Shown: piece by piece, positions 6,579 to 14,209 of the stretch
Layout of the letters: the number at the start of each line of letters is the position of its first letter
How positions within the stretch are numbered: position 1 is the stretch's first letter
Assembly: GCA_937965895.1 (NCBI GenBank)
Contig: CALCKS010000088.1
Coordinates: forward strand, 1 to 26,158
Reading direction: 5' to 3'
Origin: an uncultured Campylobacter sp.
GTDB taxonomy: Bacteria; Campylobacterota; Campylobacteria; Campylobacterales; Campylobacteraceae
Length of the DNA stretch: 26,158 nt
Program-made: the position numbers and the translations under genes
The notes under the pieces: generated by a model
What the model was told of the DNA's origin: nothing
Database searches by the model: none
What the model saw: the letters and a program-made list of their open reading frames with translations, nothing else

Positions 6579-8685
6579 GAGCAATAAAAAGCGCAGATTT
6601 CGCCCGAGAAATAAAAATAAGCAAGAAAATTTAGACCAAAACACGCAAAACGGCGAGCAAAAAGCTAGCCAAAGTGTGATAGATAATTTCTTTTTAGAGC
6701 CTTTTGACGGCGGCGAACAGCATGCCCAAAACGGCGAGCAAGCTAATACTAACAAACAAAACGGCAAAAGAAATCGTAGTAAAAATGGCAAACAAAACTC
6801 CCAAAATAGCGCGCAAAGCGAAAACAAAAACGCTAACAAACAAGCTGCTAACACCGAAAATCAAACGAACGAAGCCAAACCGAAAAAACAGCGAAAGCCA
6901 AAGAAAAATTTACCCGCCAAGCTAAACGGAAACGAGCAGTGGCAGCAAGATATCGCCGCGTCTATGGAGGCAAACAAAGTCGTCCACGAACTGCGCCTGG
7001 AGCCTATGAAATACTTAAACTCGACCGATCACAGGATCCGTATCACGCCTCTTGGCGGACTAGGCGAGATCGGCGGAAATATGACGATATTTGAGACCGA
7101 TACTAGCGCGATCATCGTAGATATCGGCATGAGTTTTCCTAGCGAGAGTATGCACGGCGTGGATATCCTGATCCCCGATTTTGACTATGTGCGTAAGATA
7201 AAAGACAAGATAAAAGGCGTCGTTATCACGCACGCCCACGAGGATCACATCGGTGCAGTGCCCTACTTTTACAAAGAGTTTAAATTTCCTATTTACGCCA
7301 CGCCGCTGCCGCTTGGTATGATAAATAATAAATTTGAAGAGCACGGACTAAAACAGGAGCGTTTGCTTTTCCGCTCGGTTGAGAAGCGCAAGCCGTATCT
7401 GATAGGAGATTTCGAGGTCGAGTGGATACATATCACACACTCTATCATCGATGCCAGCGCGCTTGCCATCACGACAAAGGCGGGCACTATCATCCACACG
7501 GGCGACTTTAAGATCGACCACACGCCGATCGACGGCTACCCTACCGATTTGGGGCGCCTAGCCTACTACGGCGAGCGCGGCGTACTGTGCCTCATGAGCG
7601 ATAGCACGAACAGCTACCGAGAGGGCTTTACTAAAAGCGAAAGCAGCGTGGGTAAGACTTTTGACGCGATATTTTCCAAAGCCAAAGGCCGCGTGATAAT
7701 GAGCACGTTTAGCTCCAACATCCACCGCGTCTATCAGGCGATCGACTGGGGACTAAAATACAACCGCAAGGTCTGCGTCATCGGCCGCAGTATGGAGCGC
7801 AACCTCTACACTGCGATGGAGCTTGGCTATATTAAGCTCGATAAGAAAATTTTTATCGACGCTAACGAAGTCGGCAAATTTAAAGATAACGAAGTGCTGA
7901 TCGTCACCACCGGCTCTCAGGGCGAGACGATGAGTGCGCTGTACCGCATGGCTACGGATGAGCACAAATACATCAAAATAAAGCCGACCGATCAGATCAT
8001 CATCAGCTCAAAGGCGATCCCAGGCAACGAAAGTAGCGTCTCGACGGTGCTAAATTTCCTCATCAAATCAGGCGCTAGCGTCGCGTATCAGGACTTTAGC
8101 GAGATACACGTGAGCGGTCACGCCGCACAAGAGGAACAAAAGCTGATGCTGCGCCTGATAAAGCCTAAATTTTTCCTCCCGGTTCACGGCGAGTACAACC
8201 ACATCGCAAAGCATAAAGAAACGGCCGTGGCATGTGGCGTGGATGAGCGAAACATCTATCTGATGAGTGACGGCGATCAGATAGAAATTTGCCAAAAATA
8301 CATGAAGCGCGCCAAGACGGTAAAAACTGGCAAGGTCTTTATCGACAACCAAATCAACAAGCAAATTTCAGACGACGTCGTGATCGATAGGCAAAATTTG
8401 GCCGAAGCGGGCGTCGTGATGATCATCGCGCAAATTTCCCGCCACGGCGCTAAGCTCATAAATAAACCTCGCGTCATCAGCTACGGACTCGTGGGTGACA
8501 AGCAAGACGGCGAGTTTAGAAAAGAGATGGAGGGCGTGCTGGAGCAGTATCTAAGCAACGTCAAAGAGGAGCTTTTAAAAGACGGCAGGATACTCGAAGG
8601 CCAGGTGCGCCAAGTCATCCGCAAACATATATTTAGAAAAGTCAAAAAGTATCCGACCATAGTGCCGATCATATACCTGATGTAA
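6535..8685 (+). CDS. rnj: Ribonuclease J with a long basic low-complexity N-terminal extension
   Basis: 5'-3' exo- and endoribonuclease of the metallo-beta-lactamase/beta-CASP family, central to mRNA decay and rRNA maturation in Campylobacterota. Of 716 residues, 1-135 are rich in K, N, Q and E (NGEQ at 39-42 and 66-69, many KQNGK-like stretches) and look disordered. The catalytic core starts near HRIRITPLGGLGEIGGN (167-182). Its zinc motif HAHEDH is at 233-238, with THSIID, HTGDFKID, SGHAAQEEQ and PVHGEYNH beyond. Helicobacter pylori RNase J has a similar extension that binds the RhpA helicase. The ATG lies inside the end of rsmA, so the two are translationally linked. Confidence 0.95.
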   Translation: MNDKNEEKAVVSQGKSNKKRRFRPRNKNKQENLDQNTQNGEQKASQSVIDNFFLEPFDGGEQHAQNGEQANTNKQNGKRNRSKNGKQNSQNSAQSENKNANKQAANTENQTNEAKPKKQRKPKKNLPAKLNGNEQWQQDIAASMEANKVVHELRLEPMKYLNSTDHRIRITPLGGLGEIGGNMTIFETDTSAIIVDIGMSFPSESMHGVDILIPDFDYVRKIKDKIKGVVITHAHEDHIGAVPYFYKEFKFPIYATPLPLGMINNKFEEHGLKQERLLFRSVEKRKPYLIGDFEVEWIHITHSIIDASALAITTKAGTIIHTGDFKIDHTPIDGYPTDLGRLAYYGERGVLCLMSDSTNSYREGFTKSESSVGKTFDAIFSKAKGRVIMSTFSSNIHRVYQAIDWGLKYNRKVCVIGRSMERNLYTAMELGYIKLDKKIFIDANEVGKFKDNEVLIVTTGSQGETMSALYRMATDEHKYIKIKPTDQIIISSKAIPGNESSVSTVLNFLIKSGASVAYQDFSEIHVSGHAAQEEQKLMLRLIKPKFFLPVHGEYNHIAKHKETAVACGVDERNIYLMSDGDQIEICQKYMKRAKTVKTGKVFIDNQINKQISDDVVIDRQNLAEAGVVMIIAQISRHGAKLINKPRVISYGLVGDKQDGEFRKEMEGVLEQYLSNVKEELLKDGRILEGQVRQVIRKHIFRKVKKYPTIVPIIYLM

Positions 8686-8694
8686 GGGTGCAAA

Positions 8695-9654
8695 ATGAGC
8701 GATACAATCAAAATAGCCGCTAACGTGCTAAAAACGGAAGCTAACGAGCTAACGAGAAATGCCGAGATTTTAGACGGCGAATTTGAAAAAGCGGTTGAGG
8801 TTTTATACAAAACCAAAGGCAAAGTCGTGGTTACTGGCGTAGGCAAGAGCGGACACGTCGGCGCAAAGATCGCCGCGACGCTTGCTAGCACTGGTACGCC
8901 TAGCTTTTTTATGCATCCGACCGAGGCGATGCACGGCGATCTAGGTATGATCGGCAAGGACGATACGCTACTAGCCATCAGCTTTAGCGGCGAGAGCGAG
9001 GAGCTAACTAAAATCCTACCTCACGTGCAGCGTTTCGGCGTGCCGATAGTTGCGATGGCGAGGGATAAATTTAGCACGCTGGGTAAATTTAGCGACGCCT
9101 TTGTGAAGCTTGACGTTAGCAAGGAGGCCTGCCCGCTAGACGCCGCACCGACTAGCTCGACGACGCTAACGTTAGCCCTAGGTGATGCGTTAGCGGTTTG
9201 CCTGATGGAAAAGCGAGGCTTTAAAAAAGAGGATTTTGCAAATTTTCATCCAGGTGGAAGTCTTGGCAAGAGATTATTTTTAAAAGTAAAAGACGTGATG
9301 AGAAGCGAAAATTTGCCGATAGTCCGCTGGAATGCGAGCCTAAAGCAGGCGATCGATACGATGACGCACGGCAAACTCGGCACCGTCCTCATCGTCGATA
9401 AAGACGGCGTTTTGGACGCTATTTTAAGCGACGGAGACCTTAGGCGCGCGCTGATGAGAGAGGATTTTGATCTAAACGACGCTGCGATCAAATACGCGAC
9501 GCTAAAACCAAAAGAGCTAAATGATAAAGAGATGTTAGCGATAGATGCGTTAGCGCTCATCGAGCGTTACAAGATCCAGCTACTAGCCGTCGTAGAAAAC
9601 GGCGTTCCGGTCGGTGTTTTACACATACACGACCTTGCAAATTTAGGACTATAA
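8695..9654 (+). CDS. kpsF: Arabinose-5-phosphate isomerase (KpsF/KdsD type)
   Basis: Interconverts ribulose-5-phosphate and arabinose-5-phosphate, the first step towards Kdo of lipopolysaccharide. The 319 residues carry an N-terminal SIS domain (about 30-175; VVTGVGKSGHVGAKIAATLAS, then SFSGESEEL and CPLDAAPTSST). Two C-terminal CBS domains follow (about 205-319; VKDVMRSENLPIV, DGDLRRALM). FHPGGSLGKRL links the two parts. The start ATG at 8695 follows AAGGG by 7 bases and the RNase J stop by 9, so it is cotranscribed. The order rsmA-rnj-kpsF recurs in Helicobacter. Confidence 0.95.
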   Translation: MSDTIKIAANVLKTEANELTRNAEILDGEFEKAVEVLYKTKGKVVVTGVGKSGHVGAKIAATLASTGTPSFFMHPTEAMHGDLGMIGKDDTLLAISFSGESEELTKILPHVQRFGVPIVAMARDKFSTLGKFSDAFVKLDVSKEACPLDAAPTSSTTLTLALGDALAVCLMEKRGFKKEDFANFHPGGSLGKRLFLKVKDVMRSENLPIVRWNASLKQAIDTMTHGKLGTVLIVDKDGVLDAILSDGDLRRALMREDFDLNDAAIKYATLKPKELNDKEMLAIDALALIERYKIQLLAVVENGVPVGVLHIHDLANLGL

Positions 9655-9655
9655 A

Positions 9656-10429
9656 ATGCAAAAAAGCAGACTAAATAAATTTATATCGCATAACACGAGT
9701 TATTCGCGTAGAGAGGCTGATGAGCTCATAAAACAGGGCAAAGTTAGCGTAAACGGCCGCGTCGTTAGCGAGCTAGCCACTAGCGTTAGCGATGAGGATA
9801 AAGTAAAGATAAACGGCCGCATTGTGAGGCTAAAAAAAGAATTTACGGTGATCGTTTACCACAAACAAAAAGGCGAACTCGTTAGTAAAAAAGACGACCG
9901 CGGACGCAAAACGATCTATGATAGTTTGGACCGACAGTTTGCTAAATTTGTTAGTATCGGGCGACTTGACTACGCTAGCGAGGGACTACTTTTGCTAACG
10001 GACGCTCCTGCTATCGCAACTGCGCTGATGAATAGCGACGTAGAGCGCGAATACTATCTAAAAGTAAAGGGCGAGATAACGCCTGAGGTTATAACGGCGA
10101 TGAACGAGGGCTTTTTCGCTGCGGACGCTACTAAGGGCGCGCATGCTAAAACTGCGATAAAATCTATGGAATTTAGGCCGTTTTTGGACTATAAAATTTT
10201 TGGCTCGAGCGGCGGTTTTACGAAACTAAAAGTCGTGATAAACGAGGGGCAAAACCGCGAACTACGCAGGTTTTTCGGATATTTTGACCTTGAGGTGATG
10301 GATCTAAAGCGCGTTAGTTTCGGGCGCGTAGATCTTGGTATGCTAAAGCCCGGCAAATGGCGATATTTTGAAAATAGCGAATATGAAGCGCTGAGAGATT
10401 TTCTAAAGGTAAATAACGTTAGGTACTAA
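9656..10429 (+). CDS. rluB: RsuA/RluB-family rRNA pseudouridine synthase
   Basis: Makes a pseudouridine in rRNA, probably 23S. The 257 residues begin with an S4 RNA-binding domain (about 3-60; RLNKFISHNTSYSRREADEL). The RsuA-type catalytic domain follows, with SIGRLDYASEGLLLLTD at 100-116 and nucleophile D105, and later NEGQNRELRRFFGYF. RluB is preferred over RsuA by its overall look, but the exact target is inferred. The ATG follows the kpsF stop after one base. Downstream the gene faces the end of the mcc locus. A short stem GTTAG/CTAAC over the stop codon followed by CTTTT may serve as a weak terminator. Confidence 0.88.
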   Translation: MQKSRLNKFISHNTSYSRREADELIKQGKVSVNGRVVSELATSVSDEDKVKINGRIVRLKKEFTVIVYHKQKGELVSKKDDRGRKTIYDSLDRQFAKFVSIGRLDYASEGLLLLTDAPAIATALMNSDVEREYYLKVKGEITPEVITAMNEGFFAADATKGAHAKTAIKSMEFRPFLDYKIFGSSGGFTKLKVVINEGQNRELRRFFGYFDLEVMDLKRVSFGRVDLGMLKPGKWRYFENSEYEALRDFLKVNNVRY

Positions 10430-10475
10430 CCTTTTATAAAACGTTAGCGATTAATTATGTAAAATTCATAGTTAA

Positions 10476-10676
10476 AAATTAACGTTAGCCAATAATTCAT
10501 CAAATTTTCAAACCGGCGGAAAAATTGATCAAATTTTTGGAATACGTGCAAATTTAACCGACAAAGATCAAATTGCAACATTTACCGTTAATAAGTCATC
10601 TCCCGTAGCAGTAAATTTACCAACGTTTAACGCCTGTTTGGACGTCAAATTTACAAACTATGAGGAGACTTATTAA
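10476..10676 (+). pseudogene. 66-codon start-less gene remnant
   Basis: Between rluB and the mcc locus one frame stays open from just after a TAA (10473-10475) to TAA at 10674-10676. It reads as ordinary protein (NSSNFQTGGKIDQIFGIRAN, then DKDQIATFTVNKSSPVAVNL, ending TNYEETY). There is no ATG, GTG or TTG at its head, so it looks like the C-terminal end of a decayed gene. I recognise no family. The rest of 10430-10794 holds AT-rich DNA, a ribosome-binding-like AGGAG at 10765-10769 with no frame behind it, and the inverted repeat at 10766-10810. Confidence 0.45.
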
Positions 10677-10765
10677 GTTTTTTACTAAATTTTAGCCGTA
10701 AAATATAGGCAAATTTAAAATTAAATCCGTCAAATTTAACTATCTTACTTTGTAGAGATAATTTA

Positions 10766-10810
10766 GGAGAATAAAAACAAACAGGCTTTAAAAGCTAAAT
10801 TTTATTCTCC
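10766..10810 (-). terminator. Inverted repeat at the 3' end of the mcc locus
   Basis: GGAGAATAAAA (10766-10776) is the exact reverse complement of TTTTATTCTCC (10800-10810). In the transcribed (leftward) direction the first arm covers the last codons and stop of the NosL-like gene. A small GCTT/AAGC stem and a T-rich tract follow inside the loop. It probably ends or protects the long mcc transcript, but the loop of 23 bases and low GC make it an atypical terminator. Confidence 0.45.
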
Positions 10811-11304
10811 GAAAGCAAGATAAAAATGAGCGGATTTATCAGCGTTTCTCCGCGTGCGGCGTAGAGCATGACATCCTCGAAATAGTTGTCGTTGATGCCG
10901 TAAACGTGGTATTCGTACGCTCCGATGCCGTATCCCATCGGAGTGATGTCTACGCGCGAGTACCAGGCGTTTTTAGCTAGGATGTAGCGGCTTGTGTCTT
11001 GCGAATACACCCACAGCACGACGTCGTCTTTGTTCTTTTGCCGCATGAGCCACGTAAACGAGTTTGAGATGTCGTAGAAAAAGTACGTATCGCCGTTTGG
11101 CATCACCGCCTGAGCCGTATTGTTTAGGTCGCTAATGAGCACCTTGCTCTCAAAGCAAAGATATTTGCCAAGCTCGATTTCTAGCGGCTTTTTTTCTATA
11201 TTGCCGTGGCGAACGACGATTTTGCCCTCGCTAGTATCCACTGAAAATGCGAGCAGCGCCACCACGCCGATAAGTAGCACGGCGGCGAAAATTTGCTTTA
11301 TCAT
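10795..11304 (-). CDS. NosL-like periplasmic protein with a reduced metal motif
   Basis: The 169-aa protein has an N-terminal hydrophobic anchor or signal (MIKQIFAAVLLIGVVALLAF). A domain resembling NosL (copper chaperone of nitrous oxide reductase) follows. The pattern NTAQAVMPNGDTYFFYDI at about 61-78 and ITPMGYGIGAY at about 121-131 matches the family, whose members usually read ...TPMGYG.xAF. The CXXC of NosL is here reduced to a single cysteine, YLCFESKVLI with C50. It is the last gene of the locus and starts in an ATGA overlap with the eight-TM gene. I infer a role in copper handling for MccA; family membership is moderately sure. Confidence 0.6.
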   Translation of the reverse strand: MIKQIFAAVLLIGVVALLAFSVDTSEGKIVVRHGNIEKKPLEIELGKYLCFESKVLISDLNNTAQAVMPNGDTYFFYDISNSFTWLMRQKNKDDVVLWVYSQDTSRYILAKNAWYSRVDITPMGYGIGAYEYHVYGINDNYFEDVMLYAARGETLINPLIFILLSENKI

Positions 11305-12254
11305 AATAAAACTCCTCGCAAAAGGTAGTATTTAGCGACGAAAAAGCTACAAACAAGAGCATTTACGACGAGCCAAAAAGAGGAAATTTTGAGCAAATGT
11401 TCGTAAGGTTTTTTCACGATTAGCTCGACCAAAAACGCCGATATACCGTAGAATATACCCAAAAACAGCGAGCCCCAGATAAAGTAGCCGACGTAAAAAT
11501 ACTCGCCCTTTAGCATGCAGTACGGGCATTTGTGATTTGGCTGTTCGTAGACGTAAAGTCCGAAAAAATAAGTAATCGCGTAGTATGCGATAAACAAAAA
11601 AAGTAGATTGCAAACAAAGCTCGCCATCGTCTGTTTGAGTAAATTTAGCGTCAAAATGACCGCAAAAACGGCGTAGTAAAAGACGACTAAATTTAACTTC
11701 GTATAGCCAAACGGTAGTTTTGGCGCCTGAAATACGACAGAGCAACAAAATACGGGTACTTTTAGCGGTACGTTGCTAAAAAACAAAATCTCAGCGGCAA
11801 ATTCGATTAAAACGCCGATAAAAAGCGCGGTGAAGATGATGTATTTTCGCTTTAAATACGGAAAATTCGTCGCCTTTAAATCAAGCGAATTTATGATGAG
11901 CCACAGTCCAAAGCCAAAGATAAGCAGCAGTTTTAGCAGTAGCAAAATGCCGCCAAATTCGTTTGATCCGATGACGCCCGCCGAGCACATGGCGCCGGGC
12001 ACCACGTCTGCTAGCTCGTTTAGAGATAGCGCGAAAAATACGAACAAAACGATCTTGCAAACTACGGCGAAAAACAAAATCGTATTTACGAGGTAGTTGC
12101 GTTTTTCGAGGTCGTATTGTAAATTTGACGTCGAGTTAAAGTCCCACAGCCGCATAATGCGTACGACGAAATACTGCGAAATGCCCATCAATACGATGAT
12201 AATAAGCTCGATCAGTAAAAACGCGATGACAACGTCCGATAAAAATACGCTCAC
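11301..12254 (-). CDS. Eight-TM membrane protein with CPYC motif, mcc locus
   Basis: I cannot name a family. The 317 residues show about eight membrane segments (near 5-30, 53-77, 100-125, 135-160, 195-215, 220-245, 258-285 and 293-312). Cysteine-bearing loops lie between them: PGAMCSAGVIGSNEFGG near 86-101, VFCCSVVFQAPKL near 168-179 and HKCPYCMLKGEY near 247-258. The cysteines fit a thiol-redox or metal-binding (copper or heme) role at the membrane face. The gene overlaps its neighbours by 4 bases on both sides (ATGA), so it is probably made together with the ABC transporter. Function is inferred from context only. Confidence 0.7.
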   Translation of the reverse strand: MSVFLSDVVIAFLLIELIIIVLMGISQYFVVRIMRLWDFNSTSNLQYDLEKRNYLVNTILFFAVVCKIVLFVFFALSLNELADVVPGAMCSAGVIGSNEFGGILLLLKLLLIFGFGLWLIINSLDLKATNFPYLKRKYIIFTALFIGVLIEFAAEILFFSNVPLKVPVFCCSVVFQAPKLPFGYTKLNLVVFYYAVFAVILTLNLLKQTMASFVCNLLFLFIAYYAITYFFGLYVYEQPNHKCPYCMLKGEYFYVGYFIWGSLFLGIFYGISAFLVELIVKKPYEHLLKISSFWLVVNALVCSFFVAKYYLLRGVLL

Positions 12255-12925
12255 AGCATCTCTCCGTCCTGCATCCTTACGTAGCCGTCCACGAAGTCCA
12301 GATCGTCAAACAAAATGTCGTGCGTGGCGACTACGACGGTCTTTTTTAGCTCCTTAAATTTTTTCAGCATTTCGATGAAGATAAGCGAGTTTTGCTTGTC
12401 CAAATTTGCCGTCGGTTCGTCGGCCAGTATGACGCTAGGATCCATCGCTAGAGCCCTTGCTATCGCACATCGCTGCTTCTCGCCGCCGCTTAGCTTTGAG
12501 ATGATTTGATCTTTTTTGTGCGCGATGTTGGCGAGATTTAGCGCGCGATCGATTTGCGAATTTAGCTCGGCTTTTTTAAGTCTTGTTAGGCTTAGCGGCG
12601 CTAGCACGTTTTGATAAACGCTAAGGCCCTCGATCAGGTTAAAGGACTGAAATATAAACCCGACCTCGCTATGTCTAAAATTTGAACTCATGATGTCTGG
12701 TAGTTTTGAGACGTTGCGACCGTTGATTAGCGCTTCGCCGCTGCTTGGTTTGCTAAGCGCGCCTAGAATGCCTAGTAGCGTACTTTTGCCGCTACCGCTA
12801 ACGCCTTTTAGGATGACTAGATCGCCGCTTTTTACCGTCAAATTTATATTTTTCAGCGCGTGAAATTCGTTTGGTTTGTTTTGATTGTAAATTTTACAGA
12901 GATTTTTTACTTCTATCGCGTTCAT
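12251..12925 (-). CDS. ABC transporter ATP-binding protein (LolD/MacB class), mcc locus
   Basis: Cytosolic ATPase that should power the FtsX-type permease encoded just upstream. The 224 residues contain Walker A GVSGSGKST at 41-49, Q-loop FQSFN near 92, signature LSGGEKQ at 145-151, Walker B VILADEP at 165-171 and H-loop H202. The insert FRHSEVGFIFQSFNLIEGLS is typical of the LolD/MacB/FtsE class. This class drives mechanical work across the periplasm rather than classical uptake. The gene overlaps the permease stop by 4 bases (ATGA). In nos loci the comparable ATPase is NosF, so a copper-site assembly role is plausible but unproven. Confidence 0.92.
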   Translation of the reverse strand: MNAIEVKNLCKIYNQNKPNEFHALKNINLTVKSGDLVILKGVSGSGKSTLLGILGALSKPSSGEALINGRNVSKLPDIMSSNFRHSEVGFIFQSFNLIEGLSVYQNVLAPLSLTRLKKAELNSQIDRALNLANIAHKKDQIISKLSGGEKQRCAIARALAMDPSVILADEPTANLDKQNSLIFIEMLKKFKELKKTVVVATHDILFDDLDFVDGYVRMQDGEML

Positions 12926-14031
12926 TTTACTGCCTCGCTCATGTCGCTAACGGCGATGCGCCACGACGGGATGATGACGAATGCCAAAAACGGAATCACG
13001 CTAAAAACAAAGATCAAAAACAGCATGTTAAAGTCGATGATCGGCGTAAAATCTGTAAAATTCGCCACCTCGCTGCCTAAAAATATATCGCGTAAAAACG
13101 GCGCGCCGAATAAAAACACGTAGAGATACGCTCCCGCGACGCCTAGCAAATAGGCGCTAAAAGAAACGACGATGTTTTGGATAAATTTAAGCGCGATGAT
13201 ATTTCTTACGCTAAAGCCGATACTGCGCAATATCGCGATCTCCTTTTTCTTCTCGCCGTAAGCGAGCGAAATTTGATTTTTCAGCAGGATGAAAAACGAA
13301 ACCATCGCCACGACGTAAAGCACCATGAAAATGCCGCCTTTGTAGTAGTAAAGGTGCCTTATTTTGGCTACTCCGTCCTCGATGCTCGTAACCTCGGTGT
13401 TTGGATAGACGTTTTGGATCTTTAGGGCCACTTCGCTGATCTCGTTTACGTTTGGCACTTCGACGTAGAGTCTTGTGTATTCGCCCTCTTTTAGACTTAG
13501 TACTTCGCGCGCGGTGGCGGGATTCATGTAGATAACGTCGTTTGAAACGATACCCGTTTCATGCGGCGCGGTTTTGTTGATCTTTATCGGGATCATTTTT
13601 TCTTCGGTTAAAAAGTTAAAAACGTCCTCGTAATAAAGCTCCGCCATCTCTTTTTTCACGCCTTCGCCAACGATCATCTCGTTTTCGTCCAAATTTTCAT
13701 CGCCTACGATGTGAAACCAGACTCTTTTTTGCGCGAAATAATACTCTCCCTCTACCGCTCCCTCGACGCTAGCAACGCCTGGGATCTTTGAGACGTCGTA
13801 GATGTAGCCGTCGTGTATCAGGTCGCGTTTGCCTGCGCGCAGAGCCTCGACGACGACTTCCGGTTTTGAGCGGGTCAAATTTGTAAGGTCGCTTTGGATA
13901 GAGCTTGAGACGAAAAGAACCGCGCTTAAGATAAACACGATAAAAGCGAAGATAAAAAAGCTAAAAGCGTGATCGGCACGGTCTTTATAGAGCAGCGTAA
14001 CTGCGTAATCGATAAAATTTTTACTCGGCAT
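12922..14031 (-). CDS. ABC transporter permease with FtsX/MacB fold, mcc locus
   Basis: From the ATG at 14029-14031 the protein has 369 residues. It has one membrane helix near the N-terminus (about 25-45), a large periplasmic domain (about 48-230) and three C-terminal helices including the FtsX-type segment EIAILRSIGFSVRNIIALKF. This is the layout of the MacB/LolC/FtsX group. The ATG has GGAAG 7 bases ahead and was preferred over the TTG at 14037. It overlaps the 62-aa gene by 11 bases and the ATPase gene by 4. A role in delivering or inserting copper, or in releasing a chaperone, is inferred from the neighbours. Confidence 0.88.
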   Translation of the reverse strand: MPSKNFIDYAVTLLYKDRADHAFSFFIFAFIVFILSAVLFVSSSIQSDLTNLTRSKPEVVVEALRAGKRDLIHDGYIYDVSKIPGVASVEGAVEGEYYFAQKRVWFHIVGDENLDENEMIVGEGVKKEMAELYYEDVFNFLTEEKMIPIKINKTAPHETGIVSNDVIYMNPATAREVLSLKEGEYTRLYVEVPNVNEISEVALKIQNVYPNTEVTSIEDGVAKIRHLYYYKGGIFMVLYVVAMVSFFILLKNQISLAYGEKKKEIAILRSIGFSVRNIIALKFIQNIVVSFSAYLLGVAGAYLYVFLFGAPFLRDIFLGSEVANFTDFTPIIDFNMLFLIFVFSVIPFLAFVIIPSWRIAVSDMSEAVK

Positions 14032-14209
14032 AGACAAACTTCCCGTACTCTTTTGAAATAAAATTCGTCGAAATTTGCGCGTCTTTGACGGATTTTTGGA
14101 TCAAATTTAGCTGAGCCTCCTTGCCCGCTCTATCAAAGCCTAGATAATGCGCCCCGATACAAACGTAAAGGATCGCAAAAAAGCCCGCTAAAACGCAGAT
14201 GAGTCTCAC
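14021..14209 (-). CDS. 62-aa membrane-anchored or secreted peptide
   Basis: A short protein starting MRLICVLAGFFAILYVCIG, one hydrophobic segment that may be an anchor or signal. A hydrophilic tail of about 40 residues ends SKEYGKFVYAE. I recognise no family. It is wedged between the tandem-NosL gene (4-base ATGA overlap at 14206-14209) and the permease (11-base overlap), so coupled translation supports that it is real. It may be a small subunit of the transporter. Confidence 0.65.
   Translation of the reverse strand: MRLICVLAGFFAILYVCIGAHYLGFDRAGKEAQLNLIQKSVKDAQISTNFISKEYGKFVYAE

Noticed and set aside
8106..8113. CACGTG core at ACACGTGA and again near 9023, as further parS sites
   Set aside because: Only the central CACGTG is shared; the flanks break the TGTTNC...GNAACA palindrome.
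9170..10488. Many copies of GTTAGCG and AACGTTAG around kpsF, rluB and the gap behind them, considered as uptake or binding sites
   Set aside because: Most are in-frame Val-Ser or Leu-Ala codons favoured here; spacing is irregular and the three AACGTTAG copies share no symmetry.
14032..14037. TTG start for the FtsX-type permease at 14037
   Set aside because: The ATG two codons later has a well-placed GGAAG and is the normal choice.
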